A DNA stretch of 64,000 bases from JBMYTN01 sp049604415 (GTDB lineage: Bacteria > Pseudomonadota > Alphaproteobacteria > Rhodospirillales > Rhodospirillaceae): contig JBMYTN010000010.1 in the NCBI GenBank assembly GCA_049604415.1, forward strand, positions 1 to 64,000, given 5' to 3'. Numbering within the stretch: the first letter of the stretch is position 1; each line of letters opens with the position of its first letter. A program made the translations under genes and the position numbers. This document shows positions 1-7,470 of this stretch, one piece after another. The notes below the pieces were generated by a model. It did not search any database. It had not been told where the DNA came from and saw only the letters and a program-made list of their open reading frames with translations.

Positions 1-900
1 CTCAACAAGTGTAGCTGCTCAGAATTTGGGGTCCAGCCGCAACAAGCTCGATCGGTTGCAGGAAATTGTCCATAGTGTAGCTGCTCAGAATTTGGGGTCC
101 AGCCGCAACTGGCGTCCGCGAGCAGTTTTTTGAGGGCGAAGTGTAGCTGCTCAGAATTTGGGGTCCAGCCGCAACCATCACGGCGGACTGGAAGTGGGGC
201 GGCAAAGTGTAGCTGCTCAGAATTTGGGGTCCAGCCGCAACTTAAAGAACATTTCATTGACCAGGCACCGCAGTGTAGCTGCTCAGAATTTGGGGTCCAG
301 CCGCAACCGGCGGCCTTCCTCTCGATCCGCAAAACTTAGTGTAGCTGCTCAGAATTTGGGGTCCAGCCGCAACTTGACAGGATCGCATTCCTTCTGGACA
401 CGAGTGTAGCTGCTCAGAATTTGGGGTCCAGCCGCAACTAACGAGGCTGATGATGACGGCTCGTCGATAGTGTAGCTGCTCAGAATTTGGGGTCCAGCCG
501 CAACACCAAGTTGCTACGGAGGAATTGAGGAAATAGTGTAGCTGCTCAGAATTTGGGGTCCAGCCGCAACAGGATCACCGCTCTGCGGTTTTTTGCGTTC
601 AGTGTAGCTGCTCAGAATTTGGGGTCCAGCCGCAACGATGTGGTGGATCGTATCAAGTATTCAGGCAGTGTAGCTGCTCAGAATTTGGGGTCCAGCCGCA
701 ACCGTTTTGAGAGACACCACGATGATCGACCTAGTGTAGCTGCTCAGAATTTGGGGTCCAGCCGCAACATCAGTCCGCGTCTACAAACCGGCGGGCGTAG
801 TGTAGCTGCTCAGAATTTGGGGTCCAGCCGCAACCAAAAGACGGAGGCCTGGATGTCGACGAGAAGTGTAGCTGCTCAGAATTTGGGGTCCAGCCGCAAC
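1..900 (-). CRISPR. CRISPR array, type II-C-like, 14 repeats, cut by window edge
   Basis: Fourteen identical 36-nt repeats start at 8, 74, 140, 206, 272, 338, 403, 469, 535, 601, 667, 733, 799 and 865. They are separated by unique 30-nt spacers (one of 29 nt, 374-402). Bases 1-7 are the end of a further spacer, so the array continues outside the window. On the minus strand each repeat begins GTTGCGGCTGG and ends AGCAGCTACACT. The GTTG start, 36-nt length and 30-nt spacers resemble type II-C repeats, so I infer minus-strand transcription with the leader on the right. No cas gene or tracrRNA anti-repeat is visible nearby. The subtype is an inference from repeat form only. Confidence 0.95.
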
Positions 901-1002
901 CTCGTGCTGGAATCGCTAGCATTTTGCGCAAGTGCCAGCGCTCCGCACTCTATGTCTTGCATTAACGTCTCATTGCACCTTTAGCTCAGCTACTATATCC
1001 TC
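901..1002 (-). promoter_or_regulatory. putative CRISPR leader
   Basis: This is the non-repeat sequence directly after the last intact repeat, on the side expected for the leader if the array is read on the minus strand. It is not strikingly AT-rich and contains a small palindrome (TAGCT-C-AGCTA, 982-992). All repeats seen are identical, so repeat decay does not mark the distal end. The leader call rests only on orientation. Confidence 0.35.
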
Positions 1003-1151
1003 TTCCGTGCCTGTTGAGGGTGGAACAGCCAGCCACCGCTCCAGTCTCCGAAGGGAGGAGGGTTACTAAGGGACCTTCGGGTCACCCCAAGAGATCCAGG
1101 ATGGCATCTGGCTCAGGCATAAAAGGCTCGCGTCGGCGAGCCTTTTATTTT
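1003..1151 (+). ncRNA. candidate structured small RNA of unknown family
   Basis: The stretch can fold into a closed multi-hairpin RNA. GCCTG (1009-1013) pairs with CAGGC (1114-1118) and AGCCAG (1027-1032) pairs with CTGGCT (1108-1113). Inside are CTCC-GAAG-GGAG (1046-1057) and a UUCG-capped hairpin GACC-TTCG-GGTC (1072-1083). A strong terminator follows at once. A weak promoter could be TTGCAC (973-978) with TATATC (994-999), spacer 15. I do not recognise the family: it lacks tmRNA, SRP, RNase P and common riboswitch signatures, and it has no anti-repeat to the CRISPR, so it is not an obvious tracrRNA. It could also be an untranslated region. Confidence 0.4.
1121..1151 (+). terminator. Rho-independent terminator
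   Basis: An 11-bp perfect stem (1121-1131 with 1136-1146) with loop GTCG is followed by TTTTATTTT. The A-tract on the left also makes it usable on the minus strand, so it may insulate the CRISPR side from the tRNA side. The stretch 1152-1366 to its right shows no gene. Confidence 0.8.
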
Positions 1152-1366
1152 GGATCCGAGCATTAAACGCAGCGGCTTAGGATTTGGAATAAACGGGCTG
1201 TTCGGAAGTGAGCCCATCAGTCGATTCGCTGGGTGAATGAACGCGGAACATTCTCCCAGCTTTTCTTACCTATGTTCCTGGGTTGTTCAGCATTCTATTG
1301 CATTCTTCTGCAAACTCAGGAGTGCCGAAAATTTATTGTAAGCTGTTGAAATATATATACAAAAAA

Positions 1367-1441
1367 TGGTGCCGCCGGGGTGAATTGAACACCCGACCCC
1401 ACCCTTACCAAGGGTGTGCTCTACCCCTGAGCTACGGCGGC
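1367..1441 (-). tRNA. tRNA-Thr (GGT)
   Basis: On the minus strand a complete 75-nt cloverleaf is visible with encoded CCA. The acceptor stem is GCCGCCG/CGGCGGC, the D arm contains AGCTCAGGGGTAGAGC, the anticodon stem CACCC/GGGTG encloses the loop TTGGTAA (anticodon GGT), and the T loop is TTCAATT. The product reads ACC/ACU threonine codons. Confidence 0.95.
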
Positions 1442-1584
1442 CCCGAAAGAGGAGCGCGGTATGCCACAGCCCGGATCAGGATGCAAGCGCCGAAAACACC
1501 TTTCTTCCCAACTTTCCCCTACACCAAAGCGCAAACATGACGCACCATTCACCCTTCCCTCGGTCCCTATAAAGACAACAGCCC

Positions 1585-1830
1585 ATGACCAGCCCCGCCG
1601 ACCGCAATGCCAAGCTCGCCCAGGCGTTGCGCGACAATCTTAGTCGCCGCAAAGCCCAAGCCCGCCAACGCCGCGCCGATCAGACCACAGCGGTGGCGTC
1701 TGACAACGGGGGGCTTGGTACGGATGTCGAACCGGCCCTGGAGGCTGGCCCGGATCCCAAAGCGCCCCAGGATCCCAAGGGGCCGCACGACCCCCGAGCG
1801 CCCGCCGATCCAGCCGCCCCCAAAGGCTGA
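1585..1830 (+). CDS. small basic conserved protein upstream of murA
   Basis: An 81-residue protein. The first 35 residues are a charged helix (AKLAQALRDNLSRRKAQARQ) rich in Arg and Lys. The C-terminal half is a low-complexity tail of repeated DPK/AP units (KAPQDPKGPHDPRAPADP). Similar short RRKAQ-helix proteins are, to my knowledge, commonly found next to murA in alphaproteobacteria; the function is unknown. There is no signal peptide and no clear Shine-Dalgarno. The following 1831-2144 (about 310 bases) holds no convincing gene and should carry the murA promoter; an in-frame ATG at 2058 would lengthen murA by 29 residues. Confidence 0.6.
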   Translation: MTSPADRNAKLAQALRDNLSRRKAQARQRRADQTTAVASDNGGLGTDVEPALEAGPDPKAPQDPKGPHDPRAPADPAAPKG

Positions 1831-2144
1831 ACAACTGCTATGCCCCAGGGGCAAAAATCCTGCCCCCCTTTCGCCACAGCGCCATGGTAACAAGACCATC
1901 ACAGAAAAGAGGTCGTTGGGGATCACAGTCCTTGTGGTCCCAGGGCCATTCGCGGTACCAAGGGTGGTGGTCTCGGGGCGGTAGTGGTCCCACGCTCCTT
2001 GGTGGGCTCGCATCGGCGGGCTGGTCTGACATATTTGCCGTAGGGTTTCGTCCTTAGATGTATCAACAGTCTTCTTCCGCCCATGCGGCGGGGTCCGTCA
2101 CGGGGGCGGGGTCCGCCCAAGAGGCGACGCGTTTGGGTTCTTCC

Positions 2145-3443
2145 ATGGATCGCATTAGAATTGTCGGCGGCACGCCTCTGAAAGGCACCATCCCGATCAG
2201 CGGGGCCAAAAACGCCGCCCTGACCTTGATGCCCGCCTGTCTGCTGACCGAGGGCACGGTCACCCTGACCAATCTGCCCCATCTGGTGGACATCACCACC
2301 ATGGCCCATCTGCTGGCCCAGCATGGGGTCAGCCTGAATATGAATGGCGAGGTCGCCGAGGGCGGCCCCATCGGTCGGGCGCTGTCCCTGAAGGCAGACA
2401 ATATCGACAACACCACCGCGCCCTATGAGCTGGTGCGCAAGATGCGCGCCTCGGTGCTGGTGCTCGGTCCCCTGCTGGCCCGCTTTGGCGAGGCCAAAGT
2501 TTCCCTGCCCGGCGGCTGCGCCATCGGCACGCGACCGGTGGATTTGCATCTGAAGGCCCTGGAAGCGCTGGGGGCGGAGATCGAACTGTCCGGCGGCTAT
2601 ATCCATGCCCGGATCAAGGGCGGCAAAGGCGGGCGCTTGAAGGGCACCAAATTCACCTTCCCGATGGTCACCGTCGGCGGCACCGAAAACGCCGTCATGG
2701 CCGCCTGTCTGGCCGAGGGTGAAACCATCCTGGAGAATGTCGCCCGGGAGCCGGAAGTCGCCGATCTCTGCCGCTGCCTGGAAAGCATGGGTGCGGATAT
2801 CCAAGGGGCGGGGACTGGCACTCTGGTGATCCACGGCCGCGAAAAGCTGATGGGGACCACCTATTCGGTGATCCCGGATCGGATCGAAACCGGCACCTAT
2901 GCTTGCGCCGCTGCGGCCACCCGGGGCCGGGTGATCCTGTCGGGCGCGCGTATGGAGCTGATGGAAAGCATGGTCGACCATTTGCGCCGGGCCGGGGTCC
3001 GGGTCGCCCGGGTCGAAGAAGGGGTCGAGATTGACGCCACCGCCAGCGAACCGGTCGGCGTCGATGTGCTGACCGAGCCGTTTCCGGGCTTCCCCACCGA
3101 CATGCAGGCGCAATGGATGGCGTTCATGGCTACGGCCCGGGGGGCCTCCATGATCACCGAAAACATTTTCGAAAACCGCTTCATGCATGTGCCCGAGCTG
3201 ATGCGCATGGGCGCGGACATCAACATCCATGGCGGATCCGCCATCATCCGGGGCGTCAGCAAGCTGTCCGGCGCGCCGGTGATGGCCACGGATTTGCGGG
3301 CCTCGGTGTCTCTGGTGGTCGCCGCCCTGGCGGCCCGGGGGGAATCCATCATCAACCGGGTCTATCACCTGGATCGGGGCTATGAGCGGCTGGAAGAAAA
3401 ACTCCAGGCCTGTGGTGCCGAGGTTGAGCGGGTTCGGGCGTAA
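2145..3443 (+). CDS. murA: UDP-N-acetylglucosamine 1-carboxyvinyltransferase
   Basis: MurA transfers enolpyruvate from PEP to UDP-GlcNAc, the first committed cytoplasmic step of peptidoglycan synthesis. The 432-residue protein begins MDRIRIVGGTPLKGTIPISG, aligned with the family's usual start, and has the N-terminal GAKNAAL substrate loop. The catalytic cysteine sits in LPGGCAIGTRPVDLHL, so fosfomycin-type alkylation remains possible. The EPSP-synthase double fold spans the whole length. I prefer the ATG at 2145 because the extra 29 residues from 2058 are low-complexity and unlike MurA. hisG follows after about 90 bases. Confidence 0.96.
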   Translation: MDRIRIVGGTPLKGTIPISGAKNAALTLMPACLLTEGTVTLTNLPHLVDITTMAHLLAQHGVSLNMNGEVAEGGPIGRALSLKADNIDNTTAPYELVRKMRASVLVLGPLLARFGEAKVSLPGGCAIGTRPVDLHLKALEALGAEIELSGGYIHARIKGGKGGRLKGTKFTFPMVTVGGTENAVMAACLAEGETILENVAREPEVADLCRCLESMGADIQGAGTGTLVIHGREKLMGTTYSVIPDRIETGTYACAAAATRGRVILSGARMELMESMVDHLRRAGVRVARVEEGVEIDATASEPVGVDVLTEPFPGFPTDMQAQWMAFMATARGASMITENIFENRFMHVPELMRMGADINIHGGSAIIRGVSKLSGAPVMATDLRASVSLVVAALAARGESIINRVYHLDRGYERLEEKLQACGAEVERVRA

Positions 3444-3532
3444 TCACGCCTCAAGACCCGGGAGAGGGTGTTGCGTCCCTGCCCAGGAGCGGGTAAACGA
3501 GCGCTTCCCCTTTTTCTGAACCCGAGGACAGT

Positions 3533-4252
3533 ATGGTCAGCGCCATCCCGGCCCCTGAACTGGAGGGCTCCGCCACGGCAGCGGGTGCCGAAGAAAAGCT
3601 GGTCATTGCCGTGCCCAAAGGCCGGATCCTCGATGAGCTGCGCCCTTTGCTGGAAGCCGCCGGGATCATCCCCGAACCGGACTTCGACAGCAGCAAATCC
3701 CGCAAGCTGCGCTTCGCCACCGAAGACCCCTCGGTCGACCTGATCCGGGTTCGCTCCTTTGACGTCGCCACCTTCGTTGCCTTCGGGGCTGCTCAGATCG
3801 GGGTGGCGGGCAATGATGTGCTGATGGAGTTTAATTATCCGGAGCTTTATGCGCCGCTGGATCTGGGTATCGGGGCCTGCCGTATTGCGGTGGCCGAGCC
3901 GGTGCAACTGTCCGAAACCGATGACCCCAGTCGCTGGAGCCACATCCGGGTTGCGACCAAATATCCCAACATCACCAAAACCCATTTTGCCGCCCGGGGC
4001 GTGCAGGCGGAATGCATCAAGCTCAATGGCGCGATGGAACTGGCACCATCCCTGGGGCTGTGCCGCCGGATTGTCGATTTGGTCTCCACCGGATCGACCT
4101 TAAAGGCCAATGGACTGGTAGAAATCGAACATATCGCCGATATAACCTCTAGGCTGGTGGTGAACCGGACCGCAATGAAGGTCCGCTCCCGCCAAGTGTC
4201 CCATTGGATTGATCGGTTTAGGGAGGTTGTGGATGCCCGTCAGGCTGGATAA
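3533..4252 (+). CDS. hisG: ATP phosphoribosyltransferase, short form
   Basis: HisG condenses ATP and PRPP in the first step of histidine synthesis. At 239 residues it is the short form (HisGs) that lacks the C-terminal ACT-like regulatory domain and normally needs HisZ. HisZ is not in this window. Recognisable segments are LVIAVPKGRILDEL near residue 25, the ligand loop around AGNDVLMEF, and the PRPP-binding loop DLVSTGSTLKANGL near residue 185. About 20 N-terminal residues (PAPELEGSATAAGAEE) are an extra tail. A Shine-Dalgarno GAGGA lies just before the ATG. The 3' end overlaps hisD by 20 nt, indicating an operon. Confidence 0.95.
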   Translation: MVSAIPAPELEGSATAAGAEEKLVIAVPKGRILDELRPLLEAAGIIPEPDFDSSKSRKLRFATEDPSVDLIRVRSFDVATFVAFGAAQIGVAGNDVLMEFNYPELYAPLDLGIGACRIAVAEPVQLSETDDPSRWSHIRVATKYPNITKTHFAARGVQAECIKLNGAMELAPSLGLCRRIVDLVSTGSTLKANGLVEIEHIADITSRLVVNRTAMKVRSRQVSHWIDRFREVVDARQAG

Positions 4253-5537
4253 TCGGAGCGCAGGTTTTGAGGCCGCCTTCGTCGACCTGCTCGGTGCCAA
4301 ACGGGAAACCTCCGCCGAAGTCGACGATGTGGTCTCCGCCATCCTGGCCGATGTGGCCACGCGCGGTGATGCCGCCGTGCTGGACTATACCGAGAAATTT
4401 GACCGGCTGACCTTGACCCCAGAGGGCATGGTGGTGACGGCTGCGGAAATCGCCGAGGCCCGCAGCCAATGCGATGCGGCCCTGATCGCGGCTTTGGAGG
4501 AAGCGGCGGAGCGGATCCGCGCCTTCCATATCCACCAACGCCCGGACGCCCAATCCTGGACCGATGACCAAGGCGTGCGGCTGGGCATGCGCTGGACGCC
4601 AGTGGATGCGGTCGGGCTCTATGTGCCCGGCGGCACGGCGGCCTATCCCTCCAGCGTGTTGATGAATGCCATCCCGGCCAAGGTCGCCGGTGTGGCGCGC
4701 TTGGCCATGGTGGTGCCCATGCCCGGCGGGGTGGTCAATCCGGCAGTGCTGGCAGCGGCTTCCATTGCCGGGGTGGACGAGATTTACCGCATTGGCGGTG
4801 CCCAAGCTGTTGGTGCTCTGGCCTATGGCACCGCCAGCATCGCTCCGGTGGACAAGATTGTCGGCCCCGGCAACGCCTATGTCGCCGCCGCCAAGCGCCG
4901 GGTGTTCGGGACCGTGGGCATCGACATGATCGCCGGGCCGTCGGAAATCCTAGTCCTGGCCGATGCGGACAATGATCCGGATTGGATCGCGGTCGATCTG
5001 CTGTCCCAGGCCGAACATGACGAGGCCGCTCAGTCGATCCTGATCACCGATGACGACGCCTTTGCCAATGCGGTGGAGGAGGCGGTGCAATCCCGGCTGC
5101 GCACATTGCCGCGCCGGACCATCGCCGCTGAAAGCTGGAACGCCCATGGGGCGGTGATTGTGGTCGATGATTTGGCCGAGGCGGGTTGTGCCCTTGCCGA
5201 TCGCATCGCGCCGGAGCATTTGGAACTGGCGGTGGCCGCGCCCGATGATCTGGCTGACCGGATCACCCATGCCGGGGCGATCTTCCTGGGCCGTTTCACG
5301 CCCGAAGCCGTCGGTGATTATGTCGGCGGTCCAAACCATGTGTTGCCCACCGCCCGCTCAGCCCGGTTTTCCTCAGGGCTGGGGGTTTTGGACTTTATGA
5401 AGCGCACCACTTTATTGGGATGTGATTCCGATGCGCTGTCGGCCATCGGCCCGGCTGGGGTGACCCTGGCCAAAGCAGAAGGGTTGGACGCCCATGGTTT
5501 GTCCATTGCCATGCGGCTGAACAGACCGATGGAGTGA
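4233..5537 (+). CDS. hisD: histidinol dehydrogenase
   Basis: HisD oxidises L-histidinol to histidine with two NAD+ and a Zn ion. The protein is 434 residues, the normal family length. The start MPVRLDNRSAGFEAAF matches typical alphaproteobacterial HisD and is preceded by GGGAGG. Visible motifs are the GGTAAYPSSVLMN region, the NAD loop KIVGPGNAYVAAAKR, DMIAGPSEILVLAD, and the catalytic EHLEL (Glu-His). It overlaps the hisG 3' end and is followed after 20 nt by the UPF0262 gene, so the two his genes and the next small genes are probably cotranscribed. Confidence 0.97.
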   Translation: MPVRLDNRSAGFEAAFVDLLGAKRETSAEVDDVVSAILADVATRGDAAVLDYTEKFDRLTLTPEGMVVTAAEIAEARSQCDAALIAALEEAAERIRAFHIHQRPDAQSWTDDQGVRLGMRWTPVDAVGLYVPGGTAAYPSSVLMNAIPAKVAGVARLAMVVPMPGGVVNPAVLAAASIAGVDEIYRIGGAQAVGALAYGTASIAPVDKIVGPGNAYVAAAKRRVFGTVGIDMIAGPSEILVLADADNDPDWIAVDLLSQAEHDEAAQSILITDDDAFANAVEEAVQSRLRTLPRRTIAAESWNAHGAVIVVDDLAEAGCALADRIAPEHLELAVAAPDDLADRITHAGAIFLGRFTPEAVGDYVGGPNHVLPTARSARFSSGLGVLDFMKRTTLLGCDSDALSAIGPAGVTLAKAEGLDAHGLSIAMRLNRPME

Positions 5538-5557
5538 TTGCTTTAGGAGACAGTTCG

Positions 5558-6061
5558 GTGAGTCACGCTGACGCAGCGCCCGCAAAAGCACAAAATCAGG
5601 GCCGAATCGTCGATATCCGACTGGATGAAAAAACCCTGGTGCGCCGCCGCGCCGAGGTCGAACATGAACGCTCCGTCGCGATGTTTGACATCTTGGAAAG
5701 CAATGTCTTCGAGGTCGAGGCCCTGGACGGCCCCTATGATGTGGTGCTCTCGGTGGCGGACAATCGGCTGGTTTTTGACATCACCACCCATGACCAACCG
5801 GGCACTGGCCAGTCCCATAATCTGCCGCTCTCGATCTTCCGGACCATCGTCAAAGACTATTTCATGATCTGCGAGAGCTACTACTCGGCGATCAAAACCC
5901 TCTCGCCCTCGCAAATCGAAGCCATAGATATGGGTCGTCGGGGGCTGCATGACGAAGGGGCAGAGCTGTTGACCGAGCGTCTGGAGGGCAAGATCACCAT
6001 CGACAAAAGCACCGCCCGCCGCCTGTTTACCTTAATCTGCGTGTTGCATATCCGAGGCTGA
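5558..6061 (+). CDS. UPF0262 family protein
   Basis: A 167-residue protein of the alphaproteobacterial UPF0262 family, of unknown function. Family hallmarks are RIVDIRLDEKTLVRR, the ICESYYSAI block, EAIDMGRRGLHDEGAELL and the C-terminal RRLFTLICVLHIRG. I chose the GTG at 5558 because AGGAGA lies 8 nt upstream; a GTG at 5534 inside the hisD end has no such site. Its conserved place between hisD and the phosphatase suggests linked expression with histidine synthesis and translation initiation, but no biochemical role can be read from the sequence. Confidence 0.9.
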   Translation: MSHADAAPAKAQNQGRIVDIRLDEKTLVRRRAEVEHERSVAMFDILESNVFEVEALDGPYDVVLSVADNRLVFDITTHDQPGTGQSHNLPLSIFRTIVKDYFMICESYYSAIKTLSPSQIEAIDMGRRGLHDEGAELLTERLEGKITIDKSTARRLFTLICVLHIRG

Positions 6062-6077
6062 CGGAAAGGCCGCCGCC

Positions 6078-6518
6078 ATGGACTTGCCCCAGGCTGTCCT
6101 GTTTTGCTGCACCATGAATTCTGTCCGTTCTCCCATGGCCTTAGGGATCATGAAGCGGCTGCATGGCACCCGGGTTTTTGTCGATAGCGTCGGCGTTCGG
6201 GCCGGGGAGCTCGATGGCTTTGTGATCGAAGTGATGGAAGAGATCGGGATTGATCTGACCCGCCATAATTCCAAGACCTTTGAAGATTTGGAAGATGACA
6301 GCTTCGATGTGGTGGTCTCACTCTCGCCCGAGGCCCAGCATAAGGCGGTGGATATGGTGCGCTATATGGCTTGCGAGGTGGAGTTTTGGCGCACCTTTGA
6401 CCCGTCCCTGATCGAAGGCTCCCGCGATGTCCGCTTGGATGCCTATCGCGCAGTCCGCGACGAGTTGATGGGCAAAATCCGCACCCGGTTCCCTGTGCCC
6501 CGGATGTCATCCGGATAG
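6078..6518 (+). CDS. low-molecular-weight phosphotyrosine phosphatase family protein
   Basis: A 146-residue cytoplasmic protein of the LMW-PTP/arsenate-reductase fold. The N-terminal P-loop reads FCCTMNSVRSPMA, which fits C-X5-R-S with cysteine nucleophile and arginine, although the X5 residues (TMNSV) differ from the usual LGNIC. The region after it (VFVDSVGVRAGELDG) is typical of the family, and a DP pair (FDPSLIEG) near residue 113 may be the general acid. The gene belongs to a conserved alphaproteobacterial cluster. The substrate is unknown. AAGG precedes the ATG. Confidence 0.85.
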   Translation: MDLPQAVLFCCTMNSVRSPMALGIMKRLHGTRVFVDSVGVRAGELDGFVIEVMEEIGIDLTRHNSKTFEDLEDDSFDVVVSLSPEAQHKAVDMVRYMACEVEFWRTFDPSLIEGSRDVRLDAYRAVRDELMGKIRTRFPVPRMSSG

Positions 6519-6616
6519 GCCGACCGGCCTGGGGCTGTCGGAAAAACCTTGATTTTATTCGGGCAAGCGCGCAGTAAGAGGCCGCTTTTCTCAAGAAACC
6601 GTGTTTAAGGATACCC

Positions 6617-6835
6617 ATGGCCAAGGAAGACGTGCTCGAATTCTCCGGTACCGTTGTCGAACTGCTGCCCAACGCAATGTTTCGGGTTAAGTTGGACAAT
6701 GAGCACGAGATCCTCGCACATACCTCAGGCAAGATGCGCAAGAACCGAATCCGCGTTTTGGCGGGTGACCGGGTCAATGTCGAAATGACCCCTTATGATC
6801 TGACCAAGGGCCGGATTACCTTCCGGTTCAAGTAA
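6617..6835 (+). CDS. infA: translation initiation factor IF-1
   Basis: A 72-residue S1/OB-fold protein that binds the 30S A site during initiation. The sequence starts MAKEDVLEFSGTVVELLPNA and contains FRVKLDNEHEILAHTSGKMR and the C-terminal DLTKGRITFRFK, nearly invariant in IF-1. AAGGAT lies just before the ATG. The gap of about 100 nt from the phosphatase gene may contain its own promoter. maf follows after 14 nt. Confidence 0.98.
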   Translation: MAKEDVLEFSGTVVELLPNAMFRVKLDNEHEILAHTSGKMRKNRIRVLAGDRVNVEMTPYDLTKGRITFRFK

Positions 6836-6849
6836 GACCGTTCTTCCCG

Positions 6850-7470
6850 ATGCCCTCTTCAGACCCGGCGCTGATCGCACGCACAGGACCTTTGGTCCTG
6901 GCGTCTGCCTCGCCGCGCCGTCTTGCCTTGCTCGAACAGATCGGGATCCGCCCGGATCTGGTGGACCCCGCTGAGATCGATGAAACCCCGCTGAAGGGCG
7001 AATTGCCGCGCGCGCTGGCCGGTCGTCTGGCCGAGGCCAAAGCCCGTGCCGTGGCCCATCGTCATCCCGGGGCCTGGGTGCTGGCCGGGGATACGGTGGT
7101 GGCCTGTGGTCGGCGCAGCCTGCCTAAGGCGGAAGACCGATCTGAGGCCAAGGCCTGCCTGTCCCTGCTTTCCGGGCGGCGCCATAAGGTGATTGGTGGG
7201 CTGTGCGTGATTGCCCCTGATGGGCGCCAGGCCAGCCGGGTCGTGGCCACCCGGGTCAGTTTCAAGCGCCTGAGCCCGCCAGAATTGACCGCCTATCTGG
7301 ACAGCGGCGAGTGGCAGGGCAAGGCCGGGGGCTATGCGATCCAGGGCCGGGCGGCAATCTTCGTGCGCGCGGTCGAGGGCTCCTATACCAATGTGGTCGG
7401 CCTGCCGCTTTACGAGACCCATGCGGTGTTGACCGGCATGGGCTGGGCCGCCCAGCAGGACCCGCAGTGA
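6850..7470 (+). CDS. maf: Maf-like nucleotide pyrophosphatase
   Basis: A 206-residue Maf/YhdE-family house-cleaning enzyme that hydrolyses non-canonical or methylated nucleoside triphosphates to monophosphates. The N-terminal LVLASASPRRLALLEQIG is the diagnostic Maf motif. VLAGDTVVAC supplies the conserved aspartate near residue 79, and the KAGGYAIQGRAA and SYTNVVGLPLYE blocks follow. Its TGA shares one base with the ATG of the RNase gene, so the two are translationally coupled. Which Maf subclass (pppTTP/UTP or m7GTP) it is cannot be fixed from reading alone. Confidence 0.93.
   Translation: MPSSDPALIARTGPLVLASASPRRLALLEQIGIRPDLVDPAEIDETPLKGELPRALAGRLAEAKARAVAHRHPGAWVLAGDTVVACGRRSLPKAEDRSEAKACLSLLSGRRHKVIGGLCVIAPDGRQASRVVATRVSFKRLSPPELTAYLDSGEWQGKAGGYAIQGRAAIFVRAVEGSYTNVVGLPLYETHAVLTGMGWAAQQDPQ

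Noticed and set aside
2..984. Open frames of 60-143 codons on both strands across the first kilobase, with repeated peptide units
   Set aside because: They are translations of the CRISPR repeats and change with each spacer; no start or ribosome site supports them.
901..1160. tracrRNA next to the CRISPR array
   Set aside because: No stretch complementary to the repeat was found on either strand; only short chance matches such as AGTAGCTG.
1923..3368. A 481-codon open frame antisense to murA
   Set aside because: It mirrors the third-position GC bias of murA, resembles no protein family and is covered by a certain gene.
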